Of a stretch of DNA of 64,000 bases, positions 28,919 through 37,090 are shown piece by piece. The stretch is from CAZLGM01 sp964623625. GTDB taxonomy: Bacteria; Desulfobacterota; Desulfobulbia; Desulfobulbales; Desulfocapsaceae. The position numbers and the translations under genes are program-made. Numbering within the stretch: position 1 is the stretch's first letter; each line of letters starts with the position of its first letter. The DNA is taken from NCBI GenBank assembly GCA_964623625.1, contig CAZUUJ010000012.1, positions 3,158 to 67,157 on the forward strand. The letters are read 5' to 3'. The notes under the pieces were generated by a model. It saw only the letters and a list, made by a program, of their open reading frames with translations. It did not search any database and was not told the origin of the DNA.

Positions 28919-29881
28919 TTATTTCGTTCTCTTCAGCTCTTGAGCAACCATCATCTCAACCAGTGCCGGCATATCCGTCTTTGCTTTCCAGCCGAGATGT
29001 TCGGCTGCAAGCGAAGGGTCTCCACAGCTAATTTCAAGATCCGTTGGACGCATCAGAGCTGGATCGATATCCACATACGTTTTCCAATCGAGCCGAAAAC
29101 AAGAAAAGGCTTTATCGACAAAATCTTTAAGAGAGTATGTTTTTCCGGTGGCAATGACAAAATCTTCAGGCTCTACCTGCTGAAGCATCAACCACATGGC
29201 TTCTACATATTCGGGTGCCCAACCCCAATCACGCTGAATATCAAGGTTACCTAGATGCAGACGTTCGTAGCTTCCATCAGCAATTCGGCAGGCACTCCGA
29301 ATAATTTTCTGGGTCACAAACCGCTCAGGCCGAAGCGGCGATTCATGGTTGAACAAAATTCCGGAACAGGCATAAAGGTCGTAAGCTTCTCTATAGTTTG
29401 CGACCTGCCAGTGAGCTGCAGCTTTGGCAACCGCATAAGGACTCCGAGGTTTAAATGGCATTTTTTCATTAGCGGGAACCCCTCCCGTATCACCGAAACA
29501 TTCGCTGGAACCGGCATTATACAGTCGAACCGGTAGTTGACTGAAGCGGATAGCCTCTAAAAGATTTAATGTACCGGTGCTTATACTTTTAAGAGTTTCT
29601 ACAGGTTGTTCAAATGATAGCCCTACAGAACTTTGGCCGGCAAGGTTATAGATTTCTTCGGGTTGTGTCTTTGTCAATACCTGCAAAACACTCCGAAAGT
29701 CCGTCAGTGCCATTGACTCATAGTGAACCGCCTCATACACGCCCAGCTTTTTCAGATTCGCGAATGTTGAAACCTGGGCATCCCGTGATGTTCCATATAC
29801 TGTATATCCTTTATCTACCAACAAACGGGCCAAATAGGAGCCGTCTTGACCCGAAACACCACATATTAATGCCGTTTTCAT
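28919..29881 (-). CDS. GDP-mannose 4,6-dehydratase-like SDR enzyme
   Basis: A 320-residue extended SDR. ALICGVSGQDGSYLARLLVD is the NADP-binding start typical of Gmd, NLAGQSSVGLSFEQP and YNAGSSECFGDT (catalytic Ser/Glu) follow, YAVAKAAAHW holds Tyr and Lys, and GILFNHESPLRPERFVTQKI is a Gmd hallmark. It is about 50 residues shorter than the other copy at 37091 and quite diverged, lacking the R-R-S-S motif after the first strand (GTSRDAQVST instead), so it may act on another nucleotide sugar or as a partner enzyme (for example a 4-reductase). Its stop overlaps nothing; its start overlaps the stop of the GT4 gene by 4 bp. Confidence 0.75.
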   Translation of the reverse strand: MKTALICGVSGQDGSYLARLLVDKGYTVYGTSRDAQVSTFANLKKLGVYEAVHYESMALTDFRSVLQVLTKTQPEEIYNLAGQSSVGLSFEQPVETLKSISTGTLNLLEAIRFSQLPVRLYNAGSSECFGDTGGVPANEKMPFKPRSPYAVAKAAAHWQVANYREAYDLYACSGILFNHESPLRPERFVTQKIIRSACRIADGSYERLHLGNLDIQRDWGWAPEYVEAMWLMLQQVEPEDFVIATGKTYSLKDFVDKAFSCFRLDWKTYVDIDPALMRPTDLEISCGDPSLAAEHLGWKAKTDMPALVEMMVAQELKRTK

Positions 29882-30972
29882 TCCTCGACTCCTAAGGTAT
29901 TATCAATGATTTTCCTTAACCGCTGCTCAAAGTGCTGAAAAGAAAAATAGTCTAAACCATCAGGGATTTGTTTCGGTTTCGACAATGCCTCCAAGATTGC
30001 ACTTTCAAGTTCTGTTTTATCAGAAGGATCAACAAGCAACCCAAGCTTGCCATTCCTGACAGCCTCTCTTGTTCCATCCTTCTTGCTGGCAACAACGGGT
30101 ATTCCACAAGCCATTGCTTCCAGAATAACAAAACCGAACCCCTCGCCATAACTTGGCATTATATAGGCATCGGCCAACCTGTAATAATCTGCCTTCTCTT
30201 CCTCCGGAATATATCCTGTCATGACAAAGTGATTTGATATTCCAAGCTCTTCGGCTTTTGACAGAAGACGCTGTCTGTCATCTCCGCCACCCACAGCCAT
30301 ATAGACGATCCGAGGTTCTTTTTTTACAAGTTTTGGCAAGGTTTCCAAAATCTCATCAAAACCCTTATATCGTTCTGAAGTAGACATCCGTCCAAGAGTC
30401 ATGATAACAATTTTATTCTGAAGCTGATACCGCTTGAGTAGAGGCTTCAGTTTTTGATCGATACCGTAGAATTCACTGTGAATAGCATTTGGTAATAGAT
30501 GGGTTCGACTGATATCAACGTGACTCCAATCAAGAAAATGGGTACGCGTTATTTCACTGATAGAAATAACACAATCAATTTTACCAACTAGTAAATTCGT
30601 CACTTTACCTTGATTGACTTTCCAGGAGTCTATTCCATAGATCAATTGTACAATCGGCACTTTTAACCATTTCTTTAAAAGAAATGCAATTGGCAACAAA
30701 TGAAGATGACCACAGATGATTAGATCGTACCCTTTATCTTTGTGCACTAATTTTATGATATTGGCAATATAATAAAATTTATTGCCAATTCCACTGGTTA
30801 CATACTTCAGCTTTTCAGGTAATGGCTCGGTGTAGTTTGCCGTCAGACGGGGTATGGCTACTACTTCTTTGCATCTTGTCTGTCTGCATATAGCCGTAAG
30901 TAAATCTCTGTTATACAAGGCTATCCCCCCCTGCCCGCCGAATGCTTCCGTTAACAATGCCAGGACCCTCAT
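29878..30972 (-). CDS. Glycosyltransferase family 4
   Basis: A 364-residue GT-B enzyme. RVLALLTEAFGGQGGIALYN has the GG loop for donor phosphates; YDLIICGHLHLLPIAFLLKK, VISISEITRTHFLDW and LLPNAIHSEFYG are the linker region; VIMTLGRMSTSERYKGFDEI and the signature YIMPSYGEGFGFVILEAMAC complete the donor domain. It overlaps asnB upstream and the Gmd-like gene downstream by 4 bp each, so the three are one translationally coupled unit. The spacing E-G-F-G-F-x3-E is the usual catalytic E-x7-E. Confidence 0.88.
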   Translation of the reverse strand: MRVLALLTEAFGGQGGIALYNRDLLTAICRQTRCKEVVAIPRLTANYTEPLPEKLKYVTSGIGNKFYYIANIIKLVHKDKGYDLIICGHLHLLPIAFLLKKWLKVPIVQLIYGIDSWKVNQGKVTNLLVGKIDCVISISEITRTHFLDWSHVDISRTHLLPNAIHSEFYGIDQKLKPLLKRYQLQNKIVIMTLGRMSTSERYKGFDEILETLPKLVKKEPRIVYMAVGGGDDRQRLLSKAEELGISNHFVMTGYIPEEEKADYYRLADAYIMPSYGEGFGFVILEAMACGIPVVASKKDGTREAVRNGKLGLLVDPSDKTELESAILEALSKPKQIPDGLDYFSFQHFEQRLRKIIDNTLGVEE

Positions 30973-32783
30973 ACCAGTTGTTCTCCAACACTCTTATTAT
31001 ACACCACCTTTGCCCATCCCCTTAAACCTCGTGAGGATGAACCAGTGTGAGAGAAGGTTGACCTTTTAAGCAACCATTGTTGTATAGGAACGGTAAATCC
31101 TGATTTTTTTCTTTGCAGAATAGATTCAGGCAAACGCCTTTTAGGGGTCAGAGCCATATCATGTTTTGTCAATGACTGTCCGGCAGCAATGATTTTCAGG
31201 ATCGCACGAAACACCTTGACATCCACCAGCGGAACTCTCACTTCAAGGGAATGTGCCATGCTTGCCCAGTCGGTATCCCGAAGCAGTTGATTGCGCATGT
31301 ACCAGGTCAATTCAAGGGCTGAAACCTTTAACTGATCATTTTCAATTCTATTCACCGTTTCCTGCAATCGAACTAAAGTATCAAGTTTTTGCAACCCTTC
31401 TTCGCTGGTATATTTATCTAAAAGCCGAGGTAACTCCCATGGCATAAACAACCCACGACGCAGAAAATACGCGCCCCAGAAATTTGTACCGTATTCCAAT
31501 ACACCGGCATACTTTGGGGAGGTTAGTCTCCTAATAAGCGGCTCAGATAAAACACGAGTTATTTTACCTATTGACGGGAACCTTTTCATTAATCTCAGTT
31601 TTTTTACGATTCGAGGTATCTGTTCAAAGCTCGGGTATCCTCCGAATAACTCGTCCCCGCCAATCCCGGAGACGGCAACTTTCAACCCGGTTGCCGCTGT
31701 CACTTTACTGACAAAATAACTGTTTACGCCGTTTATGGTCGGCTGATCCATAACCTCTAACAAATTAGCCGACTCTTCGACAAACTCATCTTTCTTCACC
31801 CATACCGTTTGATGGTTGGTATGATATTGCTGTGCAATTTTCTCGGCTAAAGGGACCTCGTCCATTTCTGAGCCAATATACTCATCAAAACCAAGAGTTA
31901 CGGTATGAAGATCGTTAACAGACTCTGTTGCAAGAGCCGTCAGTGTTGTGGAATCAAGACCGGATGATAGAAAGAAACCAACCGGTACATCGGCAATAAG
32001 ATGATGCTGAACAGTGTCAAGCAACCTTTCCCGCAGACTATCGTTCTTTGAGTATGCGCTTTGAGGTTTGGAAAGTTCTTGGTCTATTTCTTTTGCAAGA
32101 TCAAAAAAACAGGTCGTCTTTTTCTGCCCATCCCGGCCGATCCACAATGATGTTCCCGCCGGCAACGAACGAATGGCACGGTAGAGCGTATACGGTTCCG
32201 GTAAATGTCCCCATAAAAAAAACCCGACCTGGCCGGCAGGTTCCAATTCTTTTTTAATTCGCCTCCCAGCAAGAAGAGCCTTGACTTGAGAGGCAAAGCG
32301 AAACGTTTTGCCGTCATCGGCATAGTAAAGAGGTTTGATGCCAAAATGGTCCCGGGCTAAAAACAATCCTTTTTGCTGTTCATCCCAGATAGCAAAGGCG
32401 AACATGCCCCGAAGGTCATGGACCATCGACTCCCCTTTCTCTCGGTACAGATGGAGCAACACCTCTGTATCCGAGCGTGTTCGAAAAACATAGCCTTTTT
32501 TTATGAGATTTTGTCGTAGAGCTCGGTAATTGTATATTTCTCCATTGTAGGTGATAGCGAGGTTTCCATTATCGGCAACCATTGGCTGCGCACCATTATC
32601 TGTAAGATCTATGATTGCCAGTCGACGATGGGCAATTCCTATCATCCTGTTTCTGGAATACCATTCACCCTTACCATCGGGACCGCGCAATCTCATAGAA
32701 TCACGGATCAAACGCAATTCTTTTGGATCTACTGGGGAAGCAGCCGTCGAATTATATGAAAAAATACCCGCAATTCCGCACAT
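30969..32783 (-). CDS. asnB: Asparagine synthase (glutamine-hydrolysing)
   Basis: Class II glutamine amidotransferase fused to an ATP-pyrophosphatase synthetase domain. MCGIAGIF gives the N-terminal nucleophile Cys2, followed by RLRGPDGKGEW and LAITYNGEIYNY for glutamine binding; the synthetase domain has FFLSSGLDSTT near residues 271-280 (the usual SGGxDS reads SSGLDS) and VSGIGGDELFGGYP. AsnB homologues in polysaccharide loci often amidate a uronic acid or other carboxyl rather than aspartate, and this one sits inside a glycosyltransferase operon, so amide formation on the glycan is plausible. About 604 residues, normal length, ATG at 32783. Confidence 0.85.
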   Translation of the reverse strand: MCGIAGIFSYNSTAASPVDPKELRLIRDSMRLRGPDGKGEWYSRNRMIGIAHRRLAIIDLTDNGAQPMVADNGNLAITYNGEIYNYRALRQNLIKKGYVFRTRSDTEVLLHLYREKGESMVHDLRGMFAFAIWDEQQKGLFLARDHFGIKPLYYADDGKTFRFASQVKALLAGRRIKKELEPAGQVGFFLWGHLPEPYTLYRAIRSLPAGTSLWIGRDGQKKTTCFFDLAKEIDQELSKPQSAYSKNDSLRERLLDTVQHHLIADVPVGFFLSSGLDSTTLTALATESVNDLHTVTLGFDEYIGSEMDEVPLAEKIAQQYHTNHQTVWVKKDEFVEESANLLEVMDQPTINGVNSYFVSKVTAATGLKVAVSGIGGDELFGGYPSFEQIPRIVKKLRLMKRFPSIGKITRVLSEPLIRRLTSPKYAGVLEYGTNFWGAYFLRRGLFMPWELPRLLDKYTSEEGLQKLDTLVRLQETVNRIENDQLKVSALELTWYMRNQLLRDTDWASMAHSLEVRVPLVDVKVFRAILKIIAAGQSLTKHDMALTPKRRLPESILQRKKSGFTVPIQQWLLKRSTFSHTGSSSRGLRGWAKVVYNKSVGEQLV

Positions 32784-33062
32784 GGTTCTCTCTTAATCGA
32801 TTGACCCTCTTGGATTCGGATGCAAACATCAACGATTTCTTATGGTTAAGAAAAATGGATTATTATAACCCTCTTTGGCAGGAATATCCTAGCTGAGTGC
32901 CCTTTTAAATTCCACAACCCCTATTAAAAGAAGTTTTTCACTCTCGAAAAAATTAAAATGATCATTAATATTATATAGTTGTCAGTTTATGCACGACATA
33001 ACCCCTTCATTTCCTGCATAACGTATTCTTTTTGATTTTCATTTAGGATAACATCTATCCTG

Positions 33063-33412
33063 TGAAAGGCCAGAAAGTATTCATTTGATAAGTTCATTGC
33101 CAATCCCGAATATTATGGAAGTGTTGAGCGTTTTCTCCACCTTGCCATTAGTCAATTACCGATATCGGCAACCATCTTGTTGCAGAAAATGATTTAGGAA
33201 ATATTGAGTGGTACAGCGATATTCCAAAAATCTTATCCGATAGAAACTATTTTAGTAGAGAACTGGCCGAGAAATGGATACGTATGATCGGTTTCAGAAA
33301 CACCCTGGTCCATGAGTATATCGATATTAATCGGAAAATCGTTTACAGGGTCTTACAAGATGAGTTAGCGGATTTGGAAGAACTGAAAAGAGTTTTTGCT
33401 CGCTTCTTATGA
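33063..33412 (+). pseudogene. Decayed hepT (DUF86) toxin gene
   Basis: The sequence reads KARKYSFDKFIANPEYYGSV then ERFLHLAISQL in one frame, then after about 33160 shifts frame to DIGNHLVAENDLGNIEWYSD and ends with MIGFRNTLVHEYIDINRKIV and ELADLEELKRVFARF at a double stop. R-N-x3-H-x-Y is the catalytic Rx4-6HxY-type motif of HepT RNases of the MntA-HepT toxin-antitoxin family. The frameshift, a missing N-terminus before the TGA at 33063 and no mntA neighbour show a remnant. It is the only rightward coding trace between asnB and the third carbamoyltransferase. The 279 bp from 32784 to 33062 are AT-rich and show no gene. Confidence 0.8.
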
Positions 33413-33413
33413 T

Positions 33414-33449
33414 GAGATCGCTACGGTCACTACGTTCCCTCGCGATGAC
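33414..33449 (-). repeat. REP-like palindromic repeat
   Basis: On the minus strand this 36-base stretch begins GTCATCGCGAGG and ends GCGATCTC, with ATCGC/GCGAT as the stem. It matches the layout of the interspersed GTCATTGCGAG...GCAATCTC repeats common in deltaproteobacterial and many other genomes. It directly follows the decayed hepT gene. Single copy in this window. Confidence 0.6.
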
Positions 33450-33498
33450 TATGGGTAATAAATAGTGGTGAGTCAGCTGCTCATGTTCTTAGAAGCTT

Positions 33499-35379
33499 TT
33501 AATCCAGCTCAAACTCTTCCTGCCAGCTCTCATCTTTCTCCCAGTGCGGCTGTTCCTCTTTGGTAAAGAGGTAGTCGCCAACAACAAGATAGTCCATTTC
33601 CGTTCGCATAAAGCAGCGGTAGCCGTCCTCGGGTGTGCAGACGATAGGTTCTCCACGCACATTAAAGCTGGTATTAACGACTACACCGTATCCGGTGACT
33701 TTTTTAAAGGCAGAAATCAGTTGATGATACCGCTCATTGGTTTCTTTATGAACGGTTTGGATTCTTGCTGAAAAATCCACATGGGTGATTGCCGGAATAT
33801 CGGAGCGTAGCTGATAGAGCCGTTTATACATCTCGAGCTGGTGATAGTTTTCCGGTATCTCTTTCAAACGATTTGATTTTACAGGCGCCACAAGCAGCAT
33901 ATAGGGAGAGGCTCCTGGCAATTCAAAATACTCCCCTGCATCCTCTCCAAGCACTGAGGGTGCAAAAGGTCTGAATCCTTCACGATATTTGATTTTCAGG
34001 TTTAATCGTTTCTGCATTTCCGGGTTTCTTGGATCACCCAGGATAGAGCGATTTCCTAAAGCCCGCGGACCCCATTCCATCCTTCCCTGGAACCAGCCGA
34101 CTACTTTACCGTCTGCCAACAACCCGGCAACCGTATCCGCCAGCTTCTGAAAATCTGTAATTTCTTGCCCCACAGCTCTGTATTTTCTGCAGAGTCGTGT
34201 CACATCACTTTTAGAGAATGAAGGACCAAGATAGCTGCCTCCCATCTGATCACCAGTACTGGAAACAATATTTCGTTTTCCACCGTGATAGATGTGGTAA
34301 GCGGTATAGGCTCCTCCCAGAGCTCCACCGGCATCACCTGCTGCCGGTTGAATCCACATGTTTTCAAACAGTCCTTTGCGTTCCAGTTTGCCGTTGGCCA
34401 CACAGTTCAACGCCACGCCGCCGGCCAGAACCAGATTCTTGCTGCCTGTCAATTCTCTGGCCGTTCCAGCCAGTTTAAAAACAATCTCTTCAGTAACGAT
34501 CTGAATGGCGGCGGCCATATCCATGTATACCTGGGAAAAATCGGATTCGGCCTCTCTCTTTTCAACGCCAAAAAGATTTTGCCACATCCTGTTGTTGCAC
34601 ATCCGATCACCGGTGGCAAACTCGAAATAGTCCATATTTAACAGGATAGAGCCATCATGGCGAATATCAACGATATTCTCTATTATCAGGTCAATGAATC
34701 TGGCTACCTGCTCACTCTTCTGGATTCCATAGGGCGCCAACCCCATGAGTTTATATTCCCCACTATTGACCCTGAATCCCAAGTAGTAAGTAAAGGCGGA
34801 GTAGAGAAGACCAACCGAGTGTGGAAAAGGGAGTTCTCGCAGTATTTTAATATCATTCCCGTGACCGGAACAAATGGTCGTTGTTGCCCATTCACCCACA
34901 CCGTCAATAGTCAAGATAGCCGCGTCTTCGAACGGTGACGGATAGAAGGCGCTTGCCGCATGGGAAAGATGATGCTCGGGAAAAAGCAGCTTGGGCCGGC
35001 TGGTAATCGAATCGCCTTCTATTTCTTCCAGCTCTTCCCAAAGCAGTTTTTTCATAAACAGTTTTTCTTTCACCCAGACCGGCATGGCCTGCTGAAAACT
35101 TTTCAGGCCTCGGGGAACAAATGCGTGATATGTTTCCAGCAACCGTTCAAACTTCAGCAGCGGTTTATCATAAAAAACAATTGAATTAAGCCCCGATATT
35201 TTGAGACCGGCCTCGGATAAAACATATTCAATTGCATTCGTAGGAAAAGACGGATCATGTTTCTTTCTGGTAAACCTCTCTTCCTGGGCAGCGGCAACAA
35301 TCTCACCGTCCTGAAGAAGGACAGCGCCACTGTCATGGTAATAGGCTGAAATACCCAACACAGATATTGGACTGCTCAT
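33499..35379 (-). CDS. Carbamoyltransferase, NodU/CmcH family (copy 3, SxtI-like)
   Basis: A 626-residue O-carbamoyltransferase. VLGISAYYHDSGAVLLQDGE, LLFPEHHLSHAASAFYPSP (HHxxH), TIDGVGEWATTT in the Kae1-like half; VGWFQGRMEWGPRALGNRSI, GFRPFAPSVLGEDAG, VDFSARIQTV and VNTSFNVRGEPIV in the C-terminal half. The open frame reaches 35445, but the ATG at 35379 has an excellent AAGGAAGGA ribosome site and is used. It follows, by 13 bp, a 49-residue membrane-protein gene and before that an SxtJ-like gene; this trio resembles sxtI-sxtJ-sxtK, where SxtI carbamoylates a hydroxyl of the saxitoxin precursor. Here a glycan acceptor is more likely. Confidence 0.9.
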   Translation of the reverse strand: MSSPISVLGISAYYHDSGAVLLQDGEIVAAAQEERFTRKKHDPSFPTNAIEYVLSEAGLKISGLNSIVFYDKPLLKFERLLETYHAFVPRGLKSFQQAMPVWVKEKLFMKKLLWEELEEIEGDSITSRPKLLFPEHHLSHAASAFYPSPFEDAAILTIDGVGEWATTTICSGHGNDIKILRELPFPHSVGLLYSAFTYYLGFRVNSGEYKLMGLAPYGIQKSEQVARFIDLIIENIVDIRHDGSILLNMDYFEFATGDRMCNNRMWQNLFGVEKREAESDFSQVYMDMAAAIQIVTEEIVFKLAGTARELTGSKNLVLAGGVALNCVANGKLERKGLFENMWIQPAAGDAGGALGGAYTAYHIYHGGKRNIVSSTGDQMGGSYLGPSFSKSDVTRLCRKYRAVGQEITDFQKLADTVAGLLADGKVVGWFQGRMEWGPRALGNRSILGDPRNPEMQKRLNLKIKYREGFRPFAPSVLGEDAGEYFELPGASPYMLLVAPVKSNRLKEIPENYHQLEMYKRLYQLRSDIPAITHVDFSARIQTVHKETNERYHQLISAFKKVTGYGVVVNTSFNVRGEPIVCTPEDGYRCFMRTEMDYLVVGDYLFTKEEQPHWEKDESWQEEFELD

Positions 35380-35392
35380 CCGTCCTTCCTTG

Positions 35393-35542
35393 CTAAAAAA
35401 GTGTATAAACAAACGGCGCGATCGCCGAACCACTTGTAAAGACAATTAACACGCCAAAAAGTAGCAAAGTAATAATGGCGGGTAAAAGCCAGAATTTCTT
35501 TCGTACCCGCAAAAAAGCCCACAAATCTTTTAAGAACTCCAT
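35393..35542 (-). CDS. Small membrane protein, DUF5989/SxtK-like (49 residues)
   Basis: A short gene from ATG 35542 to TAG 35393, with AGAGG eight bases upstream. The product starts MEFLKDLWAFLRVRKKFW, continues with one hydrophobic helix (LLPAIITLLLFGVLIVF) and ends TSGSAIAPFVYTLF. This pattern (amphipathic FLxDLWxFLRxRKKxW, one helix, short tail) is the DUF5989 family, repeatedly found next to NodU/CmcH-type carbamoyltransferases and SxtJ-like proteins. Function unknown; a membrane tether or chaperone for the carbamoyltransferase is my inference. The 148 bp between it and the SxtJ-like gene hold no other gene. Confidence 0.85.
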   Translation of the reverse strand: MEFLKDLWAFLRVRKKFWLLPAIITLLLFGVLIVFTSGSAIAPFVYTLF

Positions 35543-35690
35543 ATGAACCTCTACAGCTGTTAATAATATTTCAAACCTTTCATTCTTTACGAAAAAAATA
35601 CTACAAGGTACTTACCTGCTATGGCTATCACGTAGAGAATAGGAAAACATCTTCCTTTTACGTTTCTAAACTTTATGGAATATGTGGCAA

Positions 35691-36077
35691 TCAGAAAGGC
35701 TTTTCAAGATTCTCTGGCCCAATATCATCCGATGAACGATCAATAAAAACCGATTCCTGGCTTGATTTCCATTCTTTCAGCCGCATTGAGTCTTTGCCGG
35801 TTAATTTCATCAACAGGCCAATTGGTGTGACAACACCAAAAAAAACGACGGCCAGTATTATTTTCGACACGATTCCACCCAGAAAATGGGAAAAACTAAA
35901 CCATCCCTTTGCCGGAATCGCAAAGACTCTTGGTATGGTCATTGTTAGAACCAGAACTGGGATTGCCACCTGCCAATACAGTGGTTTTGAAGTGAACCAG
36001 GAAACAAGAAGCAAAATGAGGATCAACGCCAACCCGGTATCTTTACACTGATTGTTTGTAATTTTTTTTGTCTCCAT
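35691..36077 (-). CDS. SxtJ-like membrane protein
   Basis: A 128-residue protein with hydrophobic segments at about 14-30 and 35-50 and a longer one near 65-90 (SKIILAVVFFGVVTPIGLLM), then a polar tail with DSMRLKEWKSSQESVFID. The KLTGKDSMRL stretch after the last helix is typical of the SxtJ family, named for a gene beside the carbamoyltransferase sxtI in cyanobacterial saxitoxin clusters. No biochemical role is established. It starts at ATG 36077, 9 bp after the UDP-xylose synthase stop, and precedes the DUF5989 and carbamoyltransferase genes, with which it probably forms a functional unit at the membrane. Confidence 0.8.
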   Translation of the reverse strand: METKKITNNQCKDTGLALILILLLVSWFTSKPLYWQVAIPVLVLTMTIPRVFAIPAKGWFSFSHFLGGIVSKIILAVVFFGVVTPIGLLMKLTGKDSMRLKEWKSSQESVFIDRSSDDIGPENLEKPF

Positions 36078-36086
36078 ATCTGCAAC

Positions 36087-37037
36087 TCAACCTAAGATCG
36101 ACTGGAAATAGGGTATTGTCCGCTCCAGCCCCTCTTGTAGATTAATTTTTGGCTGCCAGCCCAGCTTCTCTTTTGCCAGAGTGATATCCGGCTGCCTCTG
36201 AGTCGGGTCATCAGACGGCAGAGGCTCATAGACAAGTTTTGAATTAGACCCAGTCAATTCGATAACCTTCTGGGCGAGTTCTTTAATGGTGAATTCTCCC
36301 GGATTCCCAGTATTCACTGGTCCGGTAAAATCATCGTCAGTTGCCATTAGACGAATAAATGCTTCAATCAGGTCATCAACATAACAAAAAGACCGGCTCT
36401 GAGAACCGTCACCATAAATAGTAATCGGCTTATTCTGCAGGGCCTGAACAATAAAGTTGGAAACAACCCGGCCGTCGTTAGGATGCATACGTGGTCCGTA
36501 AGTATTAAAAATCCGGGCAACTTTTATCTTCAAGTTGTGTTGACGGCGATAATCGAAAAACAGGGTTTCGGCACACCGCTTTCCCTCGTCGTAACAAGAC
36601 CTGAATCCGGTGGGATTCACATATCCCCAGTATGACTCCGGCTGAGGATGTACTTGCGGGTCACCATACACCTCGCTGGTCGATGCCTGAAAGATCTTGG
36701 CTCCAACCCGCTTTGCCAGGCCCAGCATGTTGATTGCTCCATGGACGCTGGTTTTGGTAGTCTGGACAGGATCGTGCTGATAATGAATGGGAGATGCCGG
36801 ACAGGCTAAATTGTAAATTTCGTCCACTTCCACATATAAAGGAAATGTCACATCATGACGAAGCGTCTCAAAATGGGGGTTAGACAGCAGATCAAGGACG
36901 TTGTCTTTTGAACCGGTGAAATAATTATCGACACAGAGGACGTCGTGACCGTCATTCAGTAATCGCTCACACAGATGAGACCCGAGAAAGCCGGCTCCGC
37001 CTGTAACCAGTACCCGTTTTCTTGTTTGTGGTTTCAT
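36087..37037 (-). CDS. UDP-glucuronate decarboxylase (UDP-xylose synthase)
   Basis: Extended SDR that oxidises and decarboxylates UDP-glucuronate to UDP-xylose. VLVTGGAGFLGSHLCERL (Rossmann loop), DEIYNLACPASPIHYQHDPV, FQASTSEVYGDPQVHPQPE, YDEGKRCAETLFFDY (Tyr and Lys), VARIFNTYGPRM and YGDGSQSRSFCYVDDLIEAF are all diagnostic of the UXS family. The frame reaches TTG 37076, but the ATG at 37037 has AGGA upstream and gives the standard 316 residues. The substrate would come from Ugd at 54516. It lies between gmd and the SxtJ-like gene. UDP-xylose, or an apiose-type derivative, is thus a likely building block. Confidence 0.9.
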   Translation of the reverse strand: MKPQTRKRVLVTGGAGFLGSHLCERLLNDGHDVLCVDNYFTGSKDNVLDLLSNPHFETLRHDVTFPLYVEVDEIYNLACPASPIHYQHDPVQTTKTSVHGAINMLGLAKRVGAKIFQASTSEVYGDPQVHPQPESYWGYVNPTGFRSCYDEGKRCAETLFFDYRRQHNLKIKVARIFNTYGPRMHPNDGRVVSNFIVQALQNKPITIYGDGSQSRSFCYVDDLIEAFIRLMATDDDFTGPVNTGNPGEFTIKELAQKVIELTGSNSKLVYEPLPSDDPTQRQPDITLAKEKLGWQPKINLQEGLERTIPYFQSILG

Positions 37038-37090
37038 TGAATTCCTGCTTGAATTTTCCGTTGCTATAGGCAGCAATGTTTATTCACTGT

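Noticed and set aside
33063..33412. Functional MntA-HepT toxin-antitoxin system
   Set aside because: The hepT reading frame is broken, its start is missing and no mntA is adjacent.
5434..35379. Kae1/TsaD tRNA-modification proteins as an alternative for the three HHxxH proteins
   Set aside because: All have the extra C-terminal carbamoyltransferase domain (GRMExGPRALG, RPFAP, NTSFN) that TsaD lacks.
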